Shown: piece after piece, positions 36,501 to 49,654 of the stretch
How positions within the stretch are numbered: the stretch's first letter is position 1
Layout of the letters: every line of letters begins with the position of its first letter
Position numbers and translations under genes: made by a program
Notes under the pieces: model-generated
Databases searched by the model: none
Told to the model about the DNA's origin: nothing
What the model saw: the letters and a program-made list of their open reading frames with translations, nothing else
DNA from: Arbacia lixula
Lineage: Eukaryota > Echinodermata > Echinoidea > Arbacioida > Arbaciidae
Assembly: GCA_963669155.1 (NCBI GenBank)
Contig: OZ022589.1
Location: 17,173,922-17,237,921, forward strand
Reading direction: 5' to 3'
Length of the DNA stretch: 64,000 bases

Positions 36501-38879
36501 GCTTGAGAGTGTCATGAATCGAAAGTATGTACAAAACAGAAAAAGAAAAGGAGAAATGAACACAAAAAAGCCAAGATGTCAATTAAAATTCGGGGAGTAT
36601 TTTACAGCCCAGGGGCGAGTGACCCCGTCAGATTTCTTGGGATTCGACGGCGAAACCAAGTTTTCTTTTTTATATCCCCCTTTCTTGCCTTTGTACCCTC
36701 CGAGTTTTGTGCTCTCCAATGGCATTTCTGCTTATTGTTGGTGGTATACCCCTCTCCCTCGCCTCTTTACCCATTTTTTTTCTCTCCTTCTTCTTAAGCG
36801 CGAGCAGAATAAACAGTCTACTTGCCCATGTGTCGGTTCACGCATAGTGCAACAATCCCTTTTCTTTCTCCACCTCTCTCTCATTCTCCACCTCGCTCCC
36901 GACAATGGGGGGAAAATTAATTCATAACTTGAAATGCCACTAGAAACCTAATATTGCGCTGTGCTCAGACTGGCGTGTTCCCTTACCGACCAACACCTTT
37001 GAGGTGGAGCCTGACGTTAATAGTAACTTTTCCCCGTTGGTTTTGCCCCCTTGTGCACGCCGTACTTACCATACCCTCCAGGGAAGGAAGACAAACTCGG
37101 CATAATGGTCATTAAATTAGTGGCAAACAACTAGACTTTCTGCACCCAGGCCCGGCTAGCACCTTAAGACGCTTTATTTTCCTTTTATGTCCCAGGAAAG
37201 AAAGTTCTTTTGTGAGTTGCTTTCTCTGCTGCCTCCGTCCGACCGTCCGTCAGCTACAACGGATTCCTCCGAGTATCATGGGATGCGGTGCGCAAGGCAC
37301 TTCACATGCTGTTTACTGGTTACAATACAATGTTGGTGTGCCAATTTTAAAAAGATTTGAAGAAAAACGCCAGAAAATACAGCAATAATGAGAAAGTAAG
37401 CAGGGTATTGCCCTCAATATTTCATCAAGTTTTAGAAATATTCTTTCTTCAGATGTGAACTCCACGTTGAAGAGGTTCACTTCAAAAGGCATTATATCCA
37501 GATTTCATCAAAATGCATAAAAGTTCAGTATAACACTACAAATGAGTATGATTACCTTTGTATGAGGACAAATTACAATGAACTTATAAATCTGAACTAA
37601 TTTGCAAAACCAATCTTACAAGATTTTATTTTTGGTAATAAAGTGAAATGATTGACAGCTTGTTATCATATTCCTGTATCAACATCTATCAAGGGAAGAA
37701 TATCTCAAGTATAAGTCCCATCTGTATTGTGTCCAAACATATTGTAAAACCTAACTAATAATGAAAAGTGATACTCTATAGTATGTGGATCACTATTCCT
37801 AAAGATGGGTTGATCTTTAAACATATTGGGGGTGAAATCTGTATTCAAGGCCTGTATGTTGTCCTCTTTATACTTCATAGCACTTTGTATGAAAGAAATA
37901 TAGATGAAGGAGGGATTAAGAACCTATAAATCAAACCTAGTTCATTGGCAAATTCAAACATGTGTAGCTGTAAACTCCCTGAAACCTCCCAAACCATCCG
38001 CCACTTCCAATTACCCACAATGCCCTACCCCTCACAGCGCCGATTTGTCAAGTGTCCCTTTGAAATGGCCCGCCTCCAAATTAAATGTGACCCGGGAGGG
38101 CAGCTTTGCCCCCGCCATGTGTACATTAGCAGCCGGGGTTTTGACCCTTCGCTCGCCCCTGTTCCTCCAGATACAAGGAGAGAGAGCGCTCGCTCCCCAC
38201 CATCGTCGACACGTTTACATCTCCCCATCCGATCGGAAGACATTTCTTTACAGCTCCTGCTCGTTTTCCCCCTTCTAGAGCTGGATTTTGATTGACTCTC
38301 CTGTTTTTTTCCCCCTCTTCTTCTCTCTTCATGCCTTCATGCATGCCGCTGCTTTCCATCAAGGAGTGTGAGTTATTTCAGAGCTTGAAGGAAAATATGT
38401 CAAGTTGAGTCTGATCGTTTAAAGGCAAGGGCTTGTGTTCCTACACACCACAGCTCTGTAGCCTGGCCTCCAATCACGGAGAACATTACACAGACTCAGT
38501 CAATTGGGGCAGTTAATTCCCCCAAATGCAAAATGCACTGATGCCAATGCAAATGACAGACACATTTTTCTCTTTTACAAGAAAAGTCTCTTTTGTTAGT
38601 TGCTTCCTTTTGTCAGAGTACCGCAGAATAGTTAACAGACTTTTAAACTGCATCTAGATCGACTCAATATAATCCCATGGATGCAAACCACATGAAAGAG
38701 TCTGCCTAGCCCAGCTGACTTAAAGAGACCAGCTTCTGATGATCAAAGAAGGTGAGAGCGGGTGACGAGTCGCCATGGTGATCACGCTGTGATGTCTGTG
38801 AAGATGACAAATGCTATTTACATCACGTCTTGATTGGGATCTGGTCTGGGTGCTTGGTGAAACAGCCACCCTTGTTTAC

Positions 38880-39022
38880 TTTCTTTCTGTTTCTTTTCCC
38901 TTTCCCCCTCTATCTCTTTCTCTCTCCCTTTCACTCTCTCTCCCTCTTTCTCTTTCTCTTTTCTCCCTTTTTCTCTCTATTCATTTTAATCTTCCCTTTC
39001 TCCTTTTCTCTCTCTCACCCTC

Positions 39023-39082
<60 letters not shown>

Positions 39083-39085
39083 TCT
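38880..39085. repeat. CT-rich block with (CT)n
   Basis: Pure CT core at about 39023-39077 preceded by interrupted pyrimidine repeats. Confidence 0.9.
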
Positions 39086-39539
39086 CTTTGTCCACTCTAA
39101 GAATGATTATTTAATGTAATTCTGATTATCTGTTCTGTATCAATGTATCTTTACCATTCTGCATTCTACAGGAATAACGTACATTTATAAATATTCATGT
39201 ATGCAAATGAGATCAAGGTTTACCATCTCTGCCAACTACATTATTTCTAAATCCAATAAATTGACTTTCTGACATCGTGAAAGAAGTATCTTCAAAATAT
39301 TTCACACAGACATTGAGATTTCCTGACAAACAAGTTTTAACTGCACTTCCCCCTTATGGCATCATGAATAAACATCACATGCATATGATACATTTAAATC
39401 AATGCCTTCCTTATCAAATGAAAACCCTGGTGACAAATTGGCAAATTGGCACTCGAGTGGGCAGAAAATCCATCTCTTTCACAAAGACTAGGATTTGTAT
39501 GCAGTACATCTCTAGCACAATACCAACAACTCTCAATTA

Positions 39540-40165
39540 ACCACTGTTGCATATTTGATAAAGGAATACACACAAATCCCATAGAGCAGCATTTTGTCAG
39601 GCTCAGGAGGAGTTGAGAGGTACATTACAGCTCAAAGGAATTGGCATAGGGAAAGGGAAAGGGAAGAAAGGGAAGGAGCCGCAGTTTTAAACCGCAATAT
39701 ATTTTGTCCAGTTCAGCATGAAACATGATGCATTTTAGGCTAAAGCATTGTGTTTCATGTTGAACTGGACAAAAAATATAGTGCAGTTAAAAACTGTGGC
39801 TCCTTCCCTTTCTTCCCTTTCCCTTTCCCTTTCCCTATGCCAATTCATTTGAGCTGGAGTGTAAGTGTGATTGTAGAAGCGATGGTAAGAAATGCCGAAA
39901 ACTCGACAATGACGAGCAGCTTGGGAGCGATTGACTGATAACCGCCCCTGATAACTGATAACTAATAACAGACGGAGTTAACTCTTTACGCGCCATTGAG
40001 GCATTTCTGCTCAAGTAATACACACAAATCCCATAGAGCAGCATTTTGTCTGGCTCAGTAGTTGAGAGGTACAGTAAATGTGATCGCAGAAGTGATGGTA
40101 AGAAATGCCGAAAACTCGACAATGACAAGCAGCTTGGGAGCGATTGACTGATTACTGCTTCTTGG
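39540..40165. repeat. Local duplication, one copy with MITE, one without
   Basis: Both units contain CACACAAATCCCATAGAGCA, then GGCTCAG and GTTGAGAGGTA, then a shared block with GATGGTAAGAAATGCCGAAA and AGCTTGGGAGCGATTGACTG. In the first unit the MITE splits the sequence after GAGAGGTA. In the second the same point reads TA-CAG-TA (40070-40076). Apart from the MITE and those extra bases, the units differ by scattered substitutions only. Confidence 0.8.
39623..39861. mobile_element. Tc1/mariner-type fold-back MITE, copy 2
   Basis: This 239-bp copy has the same layout as the element at 13322: ends CATTACAGCTCAAAGG and GAGCTGGAGTG, flanking TA dinucleotides, GGGAAA repeats inside each end, and the TTTTGTCCAGTTCAGC arms. 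It sits inside one unit of a local duplication (39540-39945) whose other unit (39985-40160) lacks it. Confidence 0.8.
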
Positions 40166-41043
40166 TCAATCCCGCCCCCCCCCCCCCCCCCCCACATATA
40201 CGGACCACAAGCTCACGTGTGCGTGTGCGTCTCTTGGATTCAGTTAGGTGCGGGACAGGCACTTAAACACAACTCCACTTAGCAGAAATTAAATCATAAT
40301 ACTTCCAGCCAGACGCAAAGCTGTGGGCCATCACCGACGATCAATTATACTACCTGACTGGTATAACCAGAGAGGTACTCTGATGTGTTTACTGGAATCC
40401 AGGTTTGTTTTTCTCTGGAATGTTAAATTTTCTTATCATAAGTTCACAAATATAGCGTATATCAACATCATATTTGTTGGTCTTTTATTTGTATTTAGTT
40501 ATTTACAATACAAATTCAGTTTTTGTTTCTTCCATTGATCAATTAATTTCTGATGTTTAACTTATATTTTTGTATTTAGTTATTTACATATTGATTTACG
40601 ATCAATTCATTTTTTAATCATTTCATCAATCAATTAATTTATGACGTTTCACAAATATTTCCTTGTAGATACATATTTTTCATTTAACTCTTTCAGTACC
40701 AAGGGTGCATTTACAGGTAATGGCCCATATTTTTCATCGTCAAAACTGAATCATAATTTTCCCCATATACTTTGTACAGGGGGTTCACAAGTAGAACCCT
40801 TTGTGTGTAGGATTTAATGCTGCTCTATGGGATTTGTGTGCATTGATAGTGAAATAAGTCACAAGTGGCAGAATAAGGGTTAATGGATGTTGTGCTGAAT
40901 CATGTTGAAAAGGGGGAAAACCTGTCTGCCATTAAAGAGTTACATATATTATACACATGTTACTTCTGTTGTACTTTTAGCTCCAATATCAACACAAAGA
41001 AGTACAGTGTATGCTTAAACACAAAGCTGTACAACATTAGAAT

Positions 41044-41270
41044 TAGCCTGGCTTACAGGCTTTTGGTCATTATTTTCTAATTCAAAATTCCAAAATAGAG
41101 TGTAGTACTCACAAGACTACTCACTCTTTCATTCTCCTCTTTTCTCCCTCTGTCCAGAATGCAACACCGAGAAGGAATTGAAAATGATTAGTCTACTGCA
41201 GCCAGACCCGTTTATTAAATACTGTAATTTGGATTAAAAATGCCCAACAGCCAGCCTGGGAGCGAGGCTA
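41044..41270. mobile_element. Third copy of the TAGCCTGG-ended MITE family
   Basis: The left end TAGCCTGGCTTACAGGCT and the complemented right end TAGCCTCGCTCCCAGGCTGG pair with each other and with the elements at 10505 and 18499. No clear target duplication remains, so this copy is probably older. The interior is AT-rich and non-coding. Confidence 0.6.
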
Positions 41271-42072
41271 TATTGGATCATACCTTTAAGTATACATACA
41301 CGGGGCTCAGCATCTCAGCCGTAAGAAACATCATGTCTAAACTTAGGTAAACACAGCCAGCCCGTGCATTCATGTTCTGTCCATTATGATTTCTTTTATG
41401 CTTTCTTCTTCTCCCACAAAAGACGAAATGGAAGAATGTGCCTCCCTCTCTTGGATGGCTTGTTCGGTGAATAAGCGCAGCATTCAGACATCTTCGGCAT
41501 GGCTGGGCAGCGTACCGTAGGAAGCCATAGAATGGGGGTCGTGTGTACTTTCCAAAATGTCAGCAATGAGCGAGCGAATGCTGCACATACACCTACATAC
41601 TTGTACTTACACGCATTTGTACATGTGGTGCTCTACGAATCTACCATGTACAGGTAGGTACATGTAGGTATACAGGGGTTTAACCTTCTCAATACCAAGC
41701 TATGCAAAAGTCCAATCCTTTACTACACACACTAAACACATACGGTAATGAGAGGGTAAACTATCCCAGTGGCAGACCGAAAGAGGCTCCATAAGACTTG
41801 TGGGTATTAATGGTAGAGAAGTGCTACAGTGGTAGATAGCGATTTAAACCAACTACAGACAAATCCCTCTTCTGCTTTGCACCATGAAATTTATGCTGCA
41901 AAATCTATTCAAAACTACTACCTTGTGGGATCTGTGTATAAAAATGACACACACAAACACCAATGACATACCTAGCTATGAGTATCAATTTTTGTATCTT
42001 TCTATATACATCCACTTGCTATTTTGAGGGCTTTTAAAAAGTTGACATGATTTTGTAACTTATAACACAAAT

Positions 42073-42247
42073 GGTTATTCAAATAAGCACAATTGCATTC
42101 CATAGTTGTACTTATCATTTTTTGTCTTTGTTTGCGCATACTTGAAATTTGACCATTAATTTAATGGTCAAATTTCAAGTATGCGCAAACAAAGACAAAA
42201 AATGATAAGTACAACTATGGAATGCAATTGTGCTTATTTGAATAACC
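42073..42247. repeat. Perfect 175-bp palindrome
   Basis: The arms 42073-42159 and 42161-42247 are exact reverse complements over 87 bases, with one unpaired base at 42160. The outer end reads GGTTATTCAAATAAGCAC and the centre GACCATTAA-T-TTAATGGTC. No clear target duplication is seen. It is either a very young fold-back element, a stem for a hairpin RNA, or a sequencing or assembly fold-back. Confidence 0.95.
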
Positions 42248-42293
42248 TGGAGTAACTTTTACATGATGCGCATCATGCGAGGAGTTCATGTGG

Positions 42294-42325
<32 letters not shown>

Positions 42326-42326
42326 A

Positions 42327-42361
<35 letters not shown>

Positions 42362-42367
42362 TCTCTC
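42294..42367. repeat. (CT)n microsatellite
   Basis: About 74 bp of CT with single-base interruptions, 46 bp right of the perfect palindrome. Confidence 0.9.
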
Positions 42368-43007
42368 AATACCACAGTAAATCCCATGTTTCTTTGTCCT
42401 GGTACATTGTACTACATTCCGTCATATCTGTTGGGAAGAAATATTGGATACATGCCTGCACAAGGCTGAGAAACAAGGCTGAGAAACAGAGAGGACACTA
42501 AAGTGGATCTGTTTCCTACATGTGAAATTGAGAGGGTTCCTCTCCCATCTGGTTTAGGCAGAATGAGGGGGGATTTCTGAGGCAGGCAGTCCCGGGCAGT
42601 TTGATACGGGAGCTGCTCAGTCTTTGATTTATGGCCGCTACATTCAGCGTCTTGTGACCAATCAATAAGCAATTGTCATGAATAGGGCATTAAACCAATG
42701 AATGAACAGCTCTGGGACAGTCTGCTCTCCCGCAGCAGCGGCGGAGGGCTGGCCCATCTCCCAGCATGCATCACTCCCAAGCCTCTGTCTGTGTCCTCGT
42801 CTCTCTCTCTCTCTCGGAGGGAGCATTCAAGAATGTTAGATGTCATGTGACATCAGAGCAGGCATCAGTCATGTGAGCGCATGTCGCTGGTCGTTGTCGG
42901 CAGATTGCACCTCCAGGTACTCAAGAGTACACACACAGGTTCGCTCTCCTCGCAAGCCGCATCTTCACGTCCAAAAACTTCACTCACTCTCAACAGGAAA
43001 CAGTTAG

Positions 43008-43490
43008 AGTAAAGACACAACCTCACTCACTCATTCAACATGAAACACTTAAATGTTTCATTTGTGTATCTCTTACCACTTGATAGGCAACAAAGAGACT
43101 TGATCAGGATTCAGATGTACTTTAATCGTGTCTAATCATCGTGAAGACACAACCTCATTCACTCATTTAATAGAAAACACTTAAATGTTTCATTGGTGGA
43201 TCTCTCAACTCTCAATATGCAACAAAGAGAGTTCATCACGATTCAGGATCACTTTTAATCGCGTCTACACTTACAGTAACCATAGTGAAGACACAGCCGC
43301 ATACATGCATGCAACGTGAAAGCAGTCCAAATATTTTATGAAATCTTTGGAGTCTTGATACAACACAAAGAGAGTTAATCACGACTACACTGAACAATGT
43401 ATGTGTTCACTTTGTCATAGTGACAACACATCCTCATTTCAATGTTTCATGGATCGCTTGAGTTTGATACAACCTACACCACAAAAGGTA
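43008..43490. repeat. Minisatellite, four units of 132-143 bp
   Basis: Units start at about 43008, 43140, 43283 and 43419 with AGTGAAGACACAACCTCAxTCACTC. They share AAACACTTAAATGTTTCAT and CAACAAAGAGAGTT-like blocks. The last unit is the most diverged. Confidence 0.8.
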
Positions 43491-44008
43491 CAACAACAAA
43501 ACCACAAAGCCAAGCGGAAAAAAGCAAGTAATACAAAAAGTTCACAAGCAGCTGAATTCATTCATGTCAATTGAACAAGATGTCTATCAGTTATATACAG
43601 AGTTTTATCACTTAAAACTACTCACATAAATCACAAAATAATTCTCCATGAACTCCAAAAACTTGGTTACAAATCATTTAGGATTTCAAACAGAGCGGAT
43701 TAGCAGTACATTGTGAAATGTTTGTATTTTATCAACTTCTTGAATCTCCACAAAGTGATTTTTATGATTGGAATATGAATAAAACCATTCCTCCACCCAC
43801 ACTACACATAATGTTCATGAGTTTTTTCAAATGCTAGTGTTGTTTCGATGGAACAAACCTTGTTCTTTTGTCTACAGTATGTAATTTTAAGAAGTACAGG
43901 CACAGTTTGTGGTTGCTCACTTTTTCATGAATTGTTGCCATTTAACATCACCTGAAGCCTCAAAATTTAAGTTGTTTGTAATGTTAATATTGTTTCTCTG
44001 TGCTCTGT

Positions 44009-44066
<58 letters not shown>

Positions 44067-44300
44067 TCTCTCTCTCATTCACCTTTCTCTCCCTCCGTGT
44101 ATTTCTTTCTGTCTGCCTGTCTGCCTGTTTTTTCTCTCGCACATATTCTCTCCCCTTCTAGATTTCTCTATCTGGCTTACATACAGTATATTGCAATGTT
44201 TCTCTTTATATATGCTTCTTTATCTTAATATATCTCTTCCCCTCTTCCACTCCTCTCTCTACATGTATCCCCCCCCCCCCTCTCTCTCTCCATCTCTCTT
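44009..44300. repeat. CT-rich block with (CT)n
   Basis: Pure CT at about 44011-44059, then mixed pyrimidine sequence and a C run near 44269-44280. Confidence 0.9.
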
Positions 44301-45978
44301 ATATTTTTAAATTCAAATAATATGCATCTTGGAAATTTCTCACAATCTAAGTTGCAGAAACAGTCATCAAAATTCATCAAAACTTATCATGAACCAACTC
44401 TTGTTGTTTGCAATATACGTTTTAAAAAACACACAGATAAAGTAGCAAAATCCTTGATATGGCCCCATACCTTAAACATTCCATACTTCCGAAATGTACT
44501 TGTACTCTGCATGTGGATGCAGACCTACAATTTTGTACAAGTATGTATTCCATCAAATATACACCCCCTCTCTTTCCAGACACCCTCCAAACACTCCTAC
44601 GGGCCGGGTGCATGTTTGAAATATACACTTGGGCGGTGAGATTGCTGCATAGTAGCTATCAAACACAGTGTATATTTGCCCATAAAATATGTCCAAAACG
44701 TCCCAAATGGGTCATGAACCCAGTTCGAAGGGTCAATAAAACTATTCGGTTTGTATCTAGCCCCCTCGGTGGGGAGACTGGTGGGGAGACTGGTGAGTCC
44801 GTTTATGATGTCAGCCTACAGTGGTAGGGCAGATGAACGTATCAACTTGACAGTGAAAGCCTGGCTCAGGACAGTAAAACTCACAATAAACAGTGGTCTG
44901 TTCATACTCGCTCAACAACGTTAGGTAAAGTTGGTTACATTCAAAGGTTGCAGTGGTATAAATAGATAAGGAACCTGTAGTCATTGGTAGAACTCATCCC
45001 CTGCCATCATATTTGTGTGTAGGCTACTTACTGCAGTTACCGAGTATCCAATTCAAATCACATCTAACTGTTTAACATGACTCATATTAGCCTGAGAAAA
45101 GAATCAGTGTATTCCATATTTGGATCCTTATAACTAACTCATCCTGTGTTCCTACTGGGATTCACAGCAAAATGATAGTTTTGCTTAATAACACTTCTAC
45201 CTGAATGTATTGAATAAATAAATGTACATATATTATTACATTGCATTTTGATACACTCTTCATACCCTTTTGCTCTTGTTTGATCAATCATGAATAGATC
45301 ATGGTTTTACACCCTCTTCACATAAGAATGAATGTCAATGCATCATATTCATGTACATCAAGATCATATGTATGTACTGTATATAATCTTCAGGGAGAAA
45401 GATATGCAACTACAGGAAGTAGCCTACCGGTGATTTTCATGAAGAGGTTTATACACAAATAGAGTCCAGTGCAAACAATCATTTCAAAATTCCAGCAAAC
45501 AATATCTGATTGCAGGAATGGGGAGAAAAAACAGCTGACTCTTGAACCGGGGATAAACATGAACGAGTCAACACTTGTGATTTTACATCAGAGCTGACAA
45601 AAGCAATTACCATATGAACTTGCTCTTGAGAAAAAATGCTGGCGATATTATATAGACTTTACCATTTGGCACACTCGACTGGAAAATTGTTCCAAATTTT
45701 GGTCACATTTGTCGCTCCTCAATGTTTACCTTGGATACTTGGGAATGCAGAATTTGTACCTCGATTCATTTTCAGGGGAGAACATCAATGATTTTCACAT
45801 TTGTGCCGATGCTGGTTATCTACAATAAACACTATTTAGGCCAATTAACCTGCAAATTTCCATTTGAATATGATACTTGTGTCATTACAATTGCCATTTA
45901 CTGAAACAAAAGGTCAGTACGTATGCAATATGAATACTGCTAGTTAGATATTAAGGTGTCATTACATGATCAGGCCAT

Positions 45979-45992
45979 CTCTCTCTTTCTTC

Positions 45993-46030
<38 letters not shown>

Positions 46031-46150
46031 CTCTCATTCTCCTTCTCATTCTCTTTCTTCCATTCTTTCTCTCTCTTCTTTTACTCTCCCTTTTCAATCC
46101 CTCTCTCTCTTTCAAAACTTACCCTATTAAATAACTCATACCACACTTTA

Positions 46151-46219
<69 letters not shown>

Positions 46220-46248
46220 TTCTCTTTCTCTCTCACTCTCTCACTCTC

Positions 46249-46311
<63 letters not shown>

Positions 46312-46345
46312 ATCTCTCTTTCTTTGTGTTTCTCTTCCCCTAGAT
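45979..46345. repeat. Long CT-rich block beside RECK exon 2
   Basis: Several CT arrays make up most of 360 bp, ending about 115 bp downstream of the exon 2 donor in transcript orientation. In the transcript this is a long GA tract. Confidence 0.9.
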
Positions 46346-46460
46346 CTCTCATCATGAGCGAATGTCACAAGATTTTGCACAGGCAATGCACGCAATTCCT
46401 ATTGGACATCACTTTGTCTTAAGGTTAAAAAAAGCCAGATTTGGCTATTTCTGATCTCAC

Positions 46461-46519
46461 CTGGTCACATGTTTGCTGGCATGCAGGATGACTGCGCACT
46501 CGGTGGCAGCACTGAGGGT
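46461..46519 (-). CDS. RECK: RECK exon 2: start of first CC knot
   Basis: This 59-nt exon has a pyrimidine-rich acceptor ending TTTGCAG (left-reading, bases above 46519) and a CAG|GTGAGA donor below 46461. After two bases that complete Asp it reads PQCCHRVRSHPACQQTCDQ and ends in phase 0. The pattern CC-x8-C-x3-C-x-Q matches the start of knot 1 of vertebrate RECK. In another frame the exon is also open and resembles a metallopeptidase strand, but only the RECK frame agrees with the phase left by exon 1 and with the next exon. The knots form the N-terminal region that in vertebrates binds Wnt7 linker peptides. Confidence 0.9.
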
Positions 46520-49380
46520 CTGCAAATGAGCAAAAATAAAGAACATTTTAGACATTTTATACTCAAATCCATGGAAAACTACAAAGAGATGCATATATCA
46601 GGGGGAAATTAACATTACATGGCTACTTTTTGAAATTATGTGATGACATGAACACCCAGAAACATATTTTGCATTATATCTTAACTTGCCCTGAGCCCCT
46701 GTGTATTTTTTTTTTTACTGAAGTGTACAAATAACATCTTGGCTCAAGGCGAATCAGCACCTGCAATACAAAGAAAAGCCCCCCCCCCTTCAACCCAATA
46801 ATAACAAGTAATTATGGCTACAATATCAAGGATGACAAATATCCATTTCTTTTTAATATATGCTGAAAACAAGGGCACACAAAAAATCTCCAATCTAATG
46901 ATAGCACCGCCTCTCTAATGTTATTCCTTGTCATCTCCTTAACCAAGCCATAGATATAAAGGACCCGGAAATTGAACCCCATTTCACCCACTTTTGAAGG
47001 AAAAAATTAGGATTATTCCTCGGCATAAAACACAAGTCTCAATAAAAACACAAAGTGAAAATAAAATTATCCATGCCTCGAATACCTCACACCTTAAACA
47101 CTTGGTCCCTTTCATCGATGCAACAATGGCATAAAGACAGACGAGATGAGACGGGGAACTTAATTGCACCCCTGGCCATATCCCCTAGCGCTTCCCGACT
47201 TTACAATATCTTATACTTCGCCAGCAGCAGCACCAGATGAAAGAAGAGAATGTTTCTAGAATTAAACACAAGTAGCAACACACCACCGCTGTTGTCTGTG
47301 CCCCACATTCGCTCTGTTTATCTCCAATCCCAAACAACAAAGGATCAAACAATAGAGAGGGAGGGGCAACTGCGCGCCCCTGCCCCGCCCCCTGGTGCTA
47401 TCCCCACCATTCAATATACCCCACCTTTAACTGAAAGCAGACAAAAACTCTCTTTCATGAATCTAGCACAAGTAACAAATCTTTTATGCCAATGTCTACA
47501 CCTCTGACACTTATCCATTTCATCCACGTCCAAGCAATAAAAGCAGGAATAGTAGCGAGGGGAGGGGGGTGACCCAGAATTCGCACCCTTACCCCCAAGA
47601 CCCCCTGCCGCTCCCCCACACCTCTGCCCCTGATAGCGCGTGGCGGGGCTAGCCTTGAACTTGGCGCTATTGATTTAACTGCACTTTGGGGCGCATCATT
47701 TCCCCCCACTGGAGTCCCGCACAGCGGCGGCAGATATGAAGTCCGACGCTATTAGGACATGAAATTGATCGGGTGGGACGCATGGAATCGGAGCGTGTCG
47801 GCAAGACAGGCTGACGGTGGCGGAGGTGTCTGCTGATTAAAAACTGAGGATCGGCGCGGATGCTCTGCCGACGCGCGGGGGCTCACCGAAGCATCTTCAT
47901 TAGTCTCCTTGGAGAGATGCGAGGATTCGATGACACCTGCTGTGAAGCCGTGATTTGCTCTCCCTCTCTCTCTCTCTGTCTGTCTGTCCTCTCCTTTCTA
48001 CTTTTCAATCGTTTCCCCCCTCATCCTTCTTCTCCCCTTCGTTCGTTAATGTCATCTCTCATGTGCTGGCATACACGCAGAGTATCAAATTAATTTATGG
48101 ATTGACGTTCTGCTCCAGATGTTTACAATGAGTGCCAATGATGAAATAATTGTGCTGCCACTTTACCATTAAAGCTGGAAGGGAGTAGGGACACAACCCA
48201 GCGACTTGTCACAAGTATCAGGTTTCAACCATTTTACACAATAAAGATTTGAATATTAGTACTAATGCTATTTTATCAAACCTCTTACTCACTTAGGTGT
48301 GCTCCATTAGGTATTAAAATCTAATTCATCAATCATTTGAATCTTAAGTGCATTTCCTTGTCTTGCTCACAGCATTTGAAGTGAGTGTTGCTAAATCAGC
48401 ATTTCCTGCCACTATGTTTGCTTCATTTTCACTTCAAACTTAACTACGATACAAGAATAAGATCAACTGTTACATCGTACCGACTCCTGACAGAGATGTA
48501 TTTTTTCCCATAAAATACAAACACCTTTTTGTTGTCAAATGCTTGTTGAAAAACATATATTTAACCTTGCTTTTGAGGTTTTTACTACATGTGCATCATA
48601 TCTAATCTGCAATATTGTCGGATCAGAATCAGAAGCCTTCTATTCATGTCCTCATTATCAAATAATGAATGATACTAAGAAAAATAAAATTCTCTTCGTG
48701 TGATTTTGTACTATGTATTACCTCCAAGTTGTTTATACACAAAGTTCTTCAATCTATTTTGATTATTTTTAATAAGAAAAAGCCACCTTTTCCTATTTTT
48801 CCCCTTTTTTTCTTTTACAATTATCCTTATTCGGTATACTATCCAGATTTGACAAAAAGAAGCAAGTCACATAAGGGATTTTCTTTCATCTGTCATTTGC
48901 ATTGGCATCAATGCGACACTACAACTTGTTAGATGGGAATATTCTCACAGCACAACACATTTTTCTTCTCCACATTGTGCCTAAAGTTGGGTACAACCAA
49001 AAATCATCAATAACTCAAATTTTTAGTAATTTGTCCCTTGCTTCCTTTTTTAGAAGTAGGGCAGTAAAACGCAAAAGAGGGTTCAGGGTGTTCATTTTCA
49101 TGGCTTCAAATGAAGCTTCCTAAATATCTTATCTCTTTTCGGAAAATGTTTAATGTCGCACTGCATGAATGGACCATCAGAACCAAATTCATTTAAGAAC
49201 TGTCAGGATACTATGTCTCTCTCTCTCTCTCTCTGTTTTACCTGGGTTATCTTACTCTTAGGAATGTAAATTTTAGGAATGCCCATTGCCTAGCCTCGAT
49301 AATGTAGATTGCATTAGAGTCTGAGCTATCTGTAATAGAGATGAAGTTCAGGTGTATTCAAGAAGACAAACAGGCAACCA

Positions 49381-49477
49381 GGGGGTATTAATGAAACCTT
49401 ACAAGCCTAAAAATGCATCTAGCTGTATGCGGTTTATCAACTAACTTGGCTTGGTAAGGTTTCATAAATATGGCCCC
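49381..49477. mobile_element. Second copy of the GGGGCCATATT hairpin MITE
   Basis: The left end GGGGGTATTAATGAAACCTT and the complemented right end GGGGCCATATTTATGAAACC pair over about 30 bp. It matches the element at 16452, and its internal segment is diverged. Confidence 0.6.
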
Positions 49478-49512
49478 ATTCCCCCCCCCAAAAAAAAAAA
49501 AAAACTACTTTG

Positions 49513-49514
<2 letters not shown>

Positions 49515-49569
<55 letters not shown>

Positions 49570-49570
49570 A
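49515..49570. repeat. (CT)n microsatellite
   Basis: CT run of about 50 bp following an A run. Confidence 0.9.
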
Positions 49571-49654
49571 CTCTCTTCTGCTTATGTCATCGTTCTCTCC
49601 CCTCCACCACCCCAACACACATACACTCTACTCCCATCCCTTGAGAATCAAAGG

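Larger units (their letters stand above)
16308..46460 (-). other. RECK: RECK intron 2 (30.2 kb)
   Basis: This is the longest intron in the window. It holds the N gap (36301-36500), many CT microsatellites, an hAT-like element (31037-32147), the perfect palindrome (42073-42247) and the MITE-bearing duplication near 39.5-40.2 kb. GC-richer unique-looking blocks at 17040-17220, 28230-28520, 36590-37290, 37970-38290 and 42700-42960 have the look of conserved non-coding elements, but conservation cannot be judged from one sequence. Stretches 22640-23330, 27270-28200, 33000-33700, 37300-37960 and 44830-45950 show nothing specific. Confidence 0.8.

Noticed and set aside
36027-36927. Frames that run through the N gap
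   Set aside because: They are open only because undetermined bases cannot contain stops; the sequence on either side shows no protein similarity I recognise.
46461-46519. Reading of exon 2 as part of an M1 aminopeptidase
   Set aside because: One frame gives an aminopeptidase-like strand, but the frame fixed by exon 1 and exon 3 gives the RECK cysteine pattern with exact spacing.
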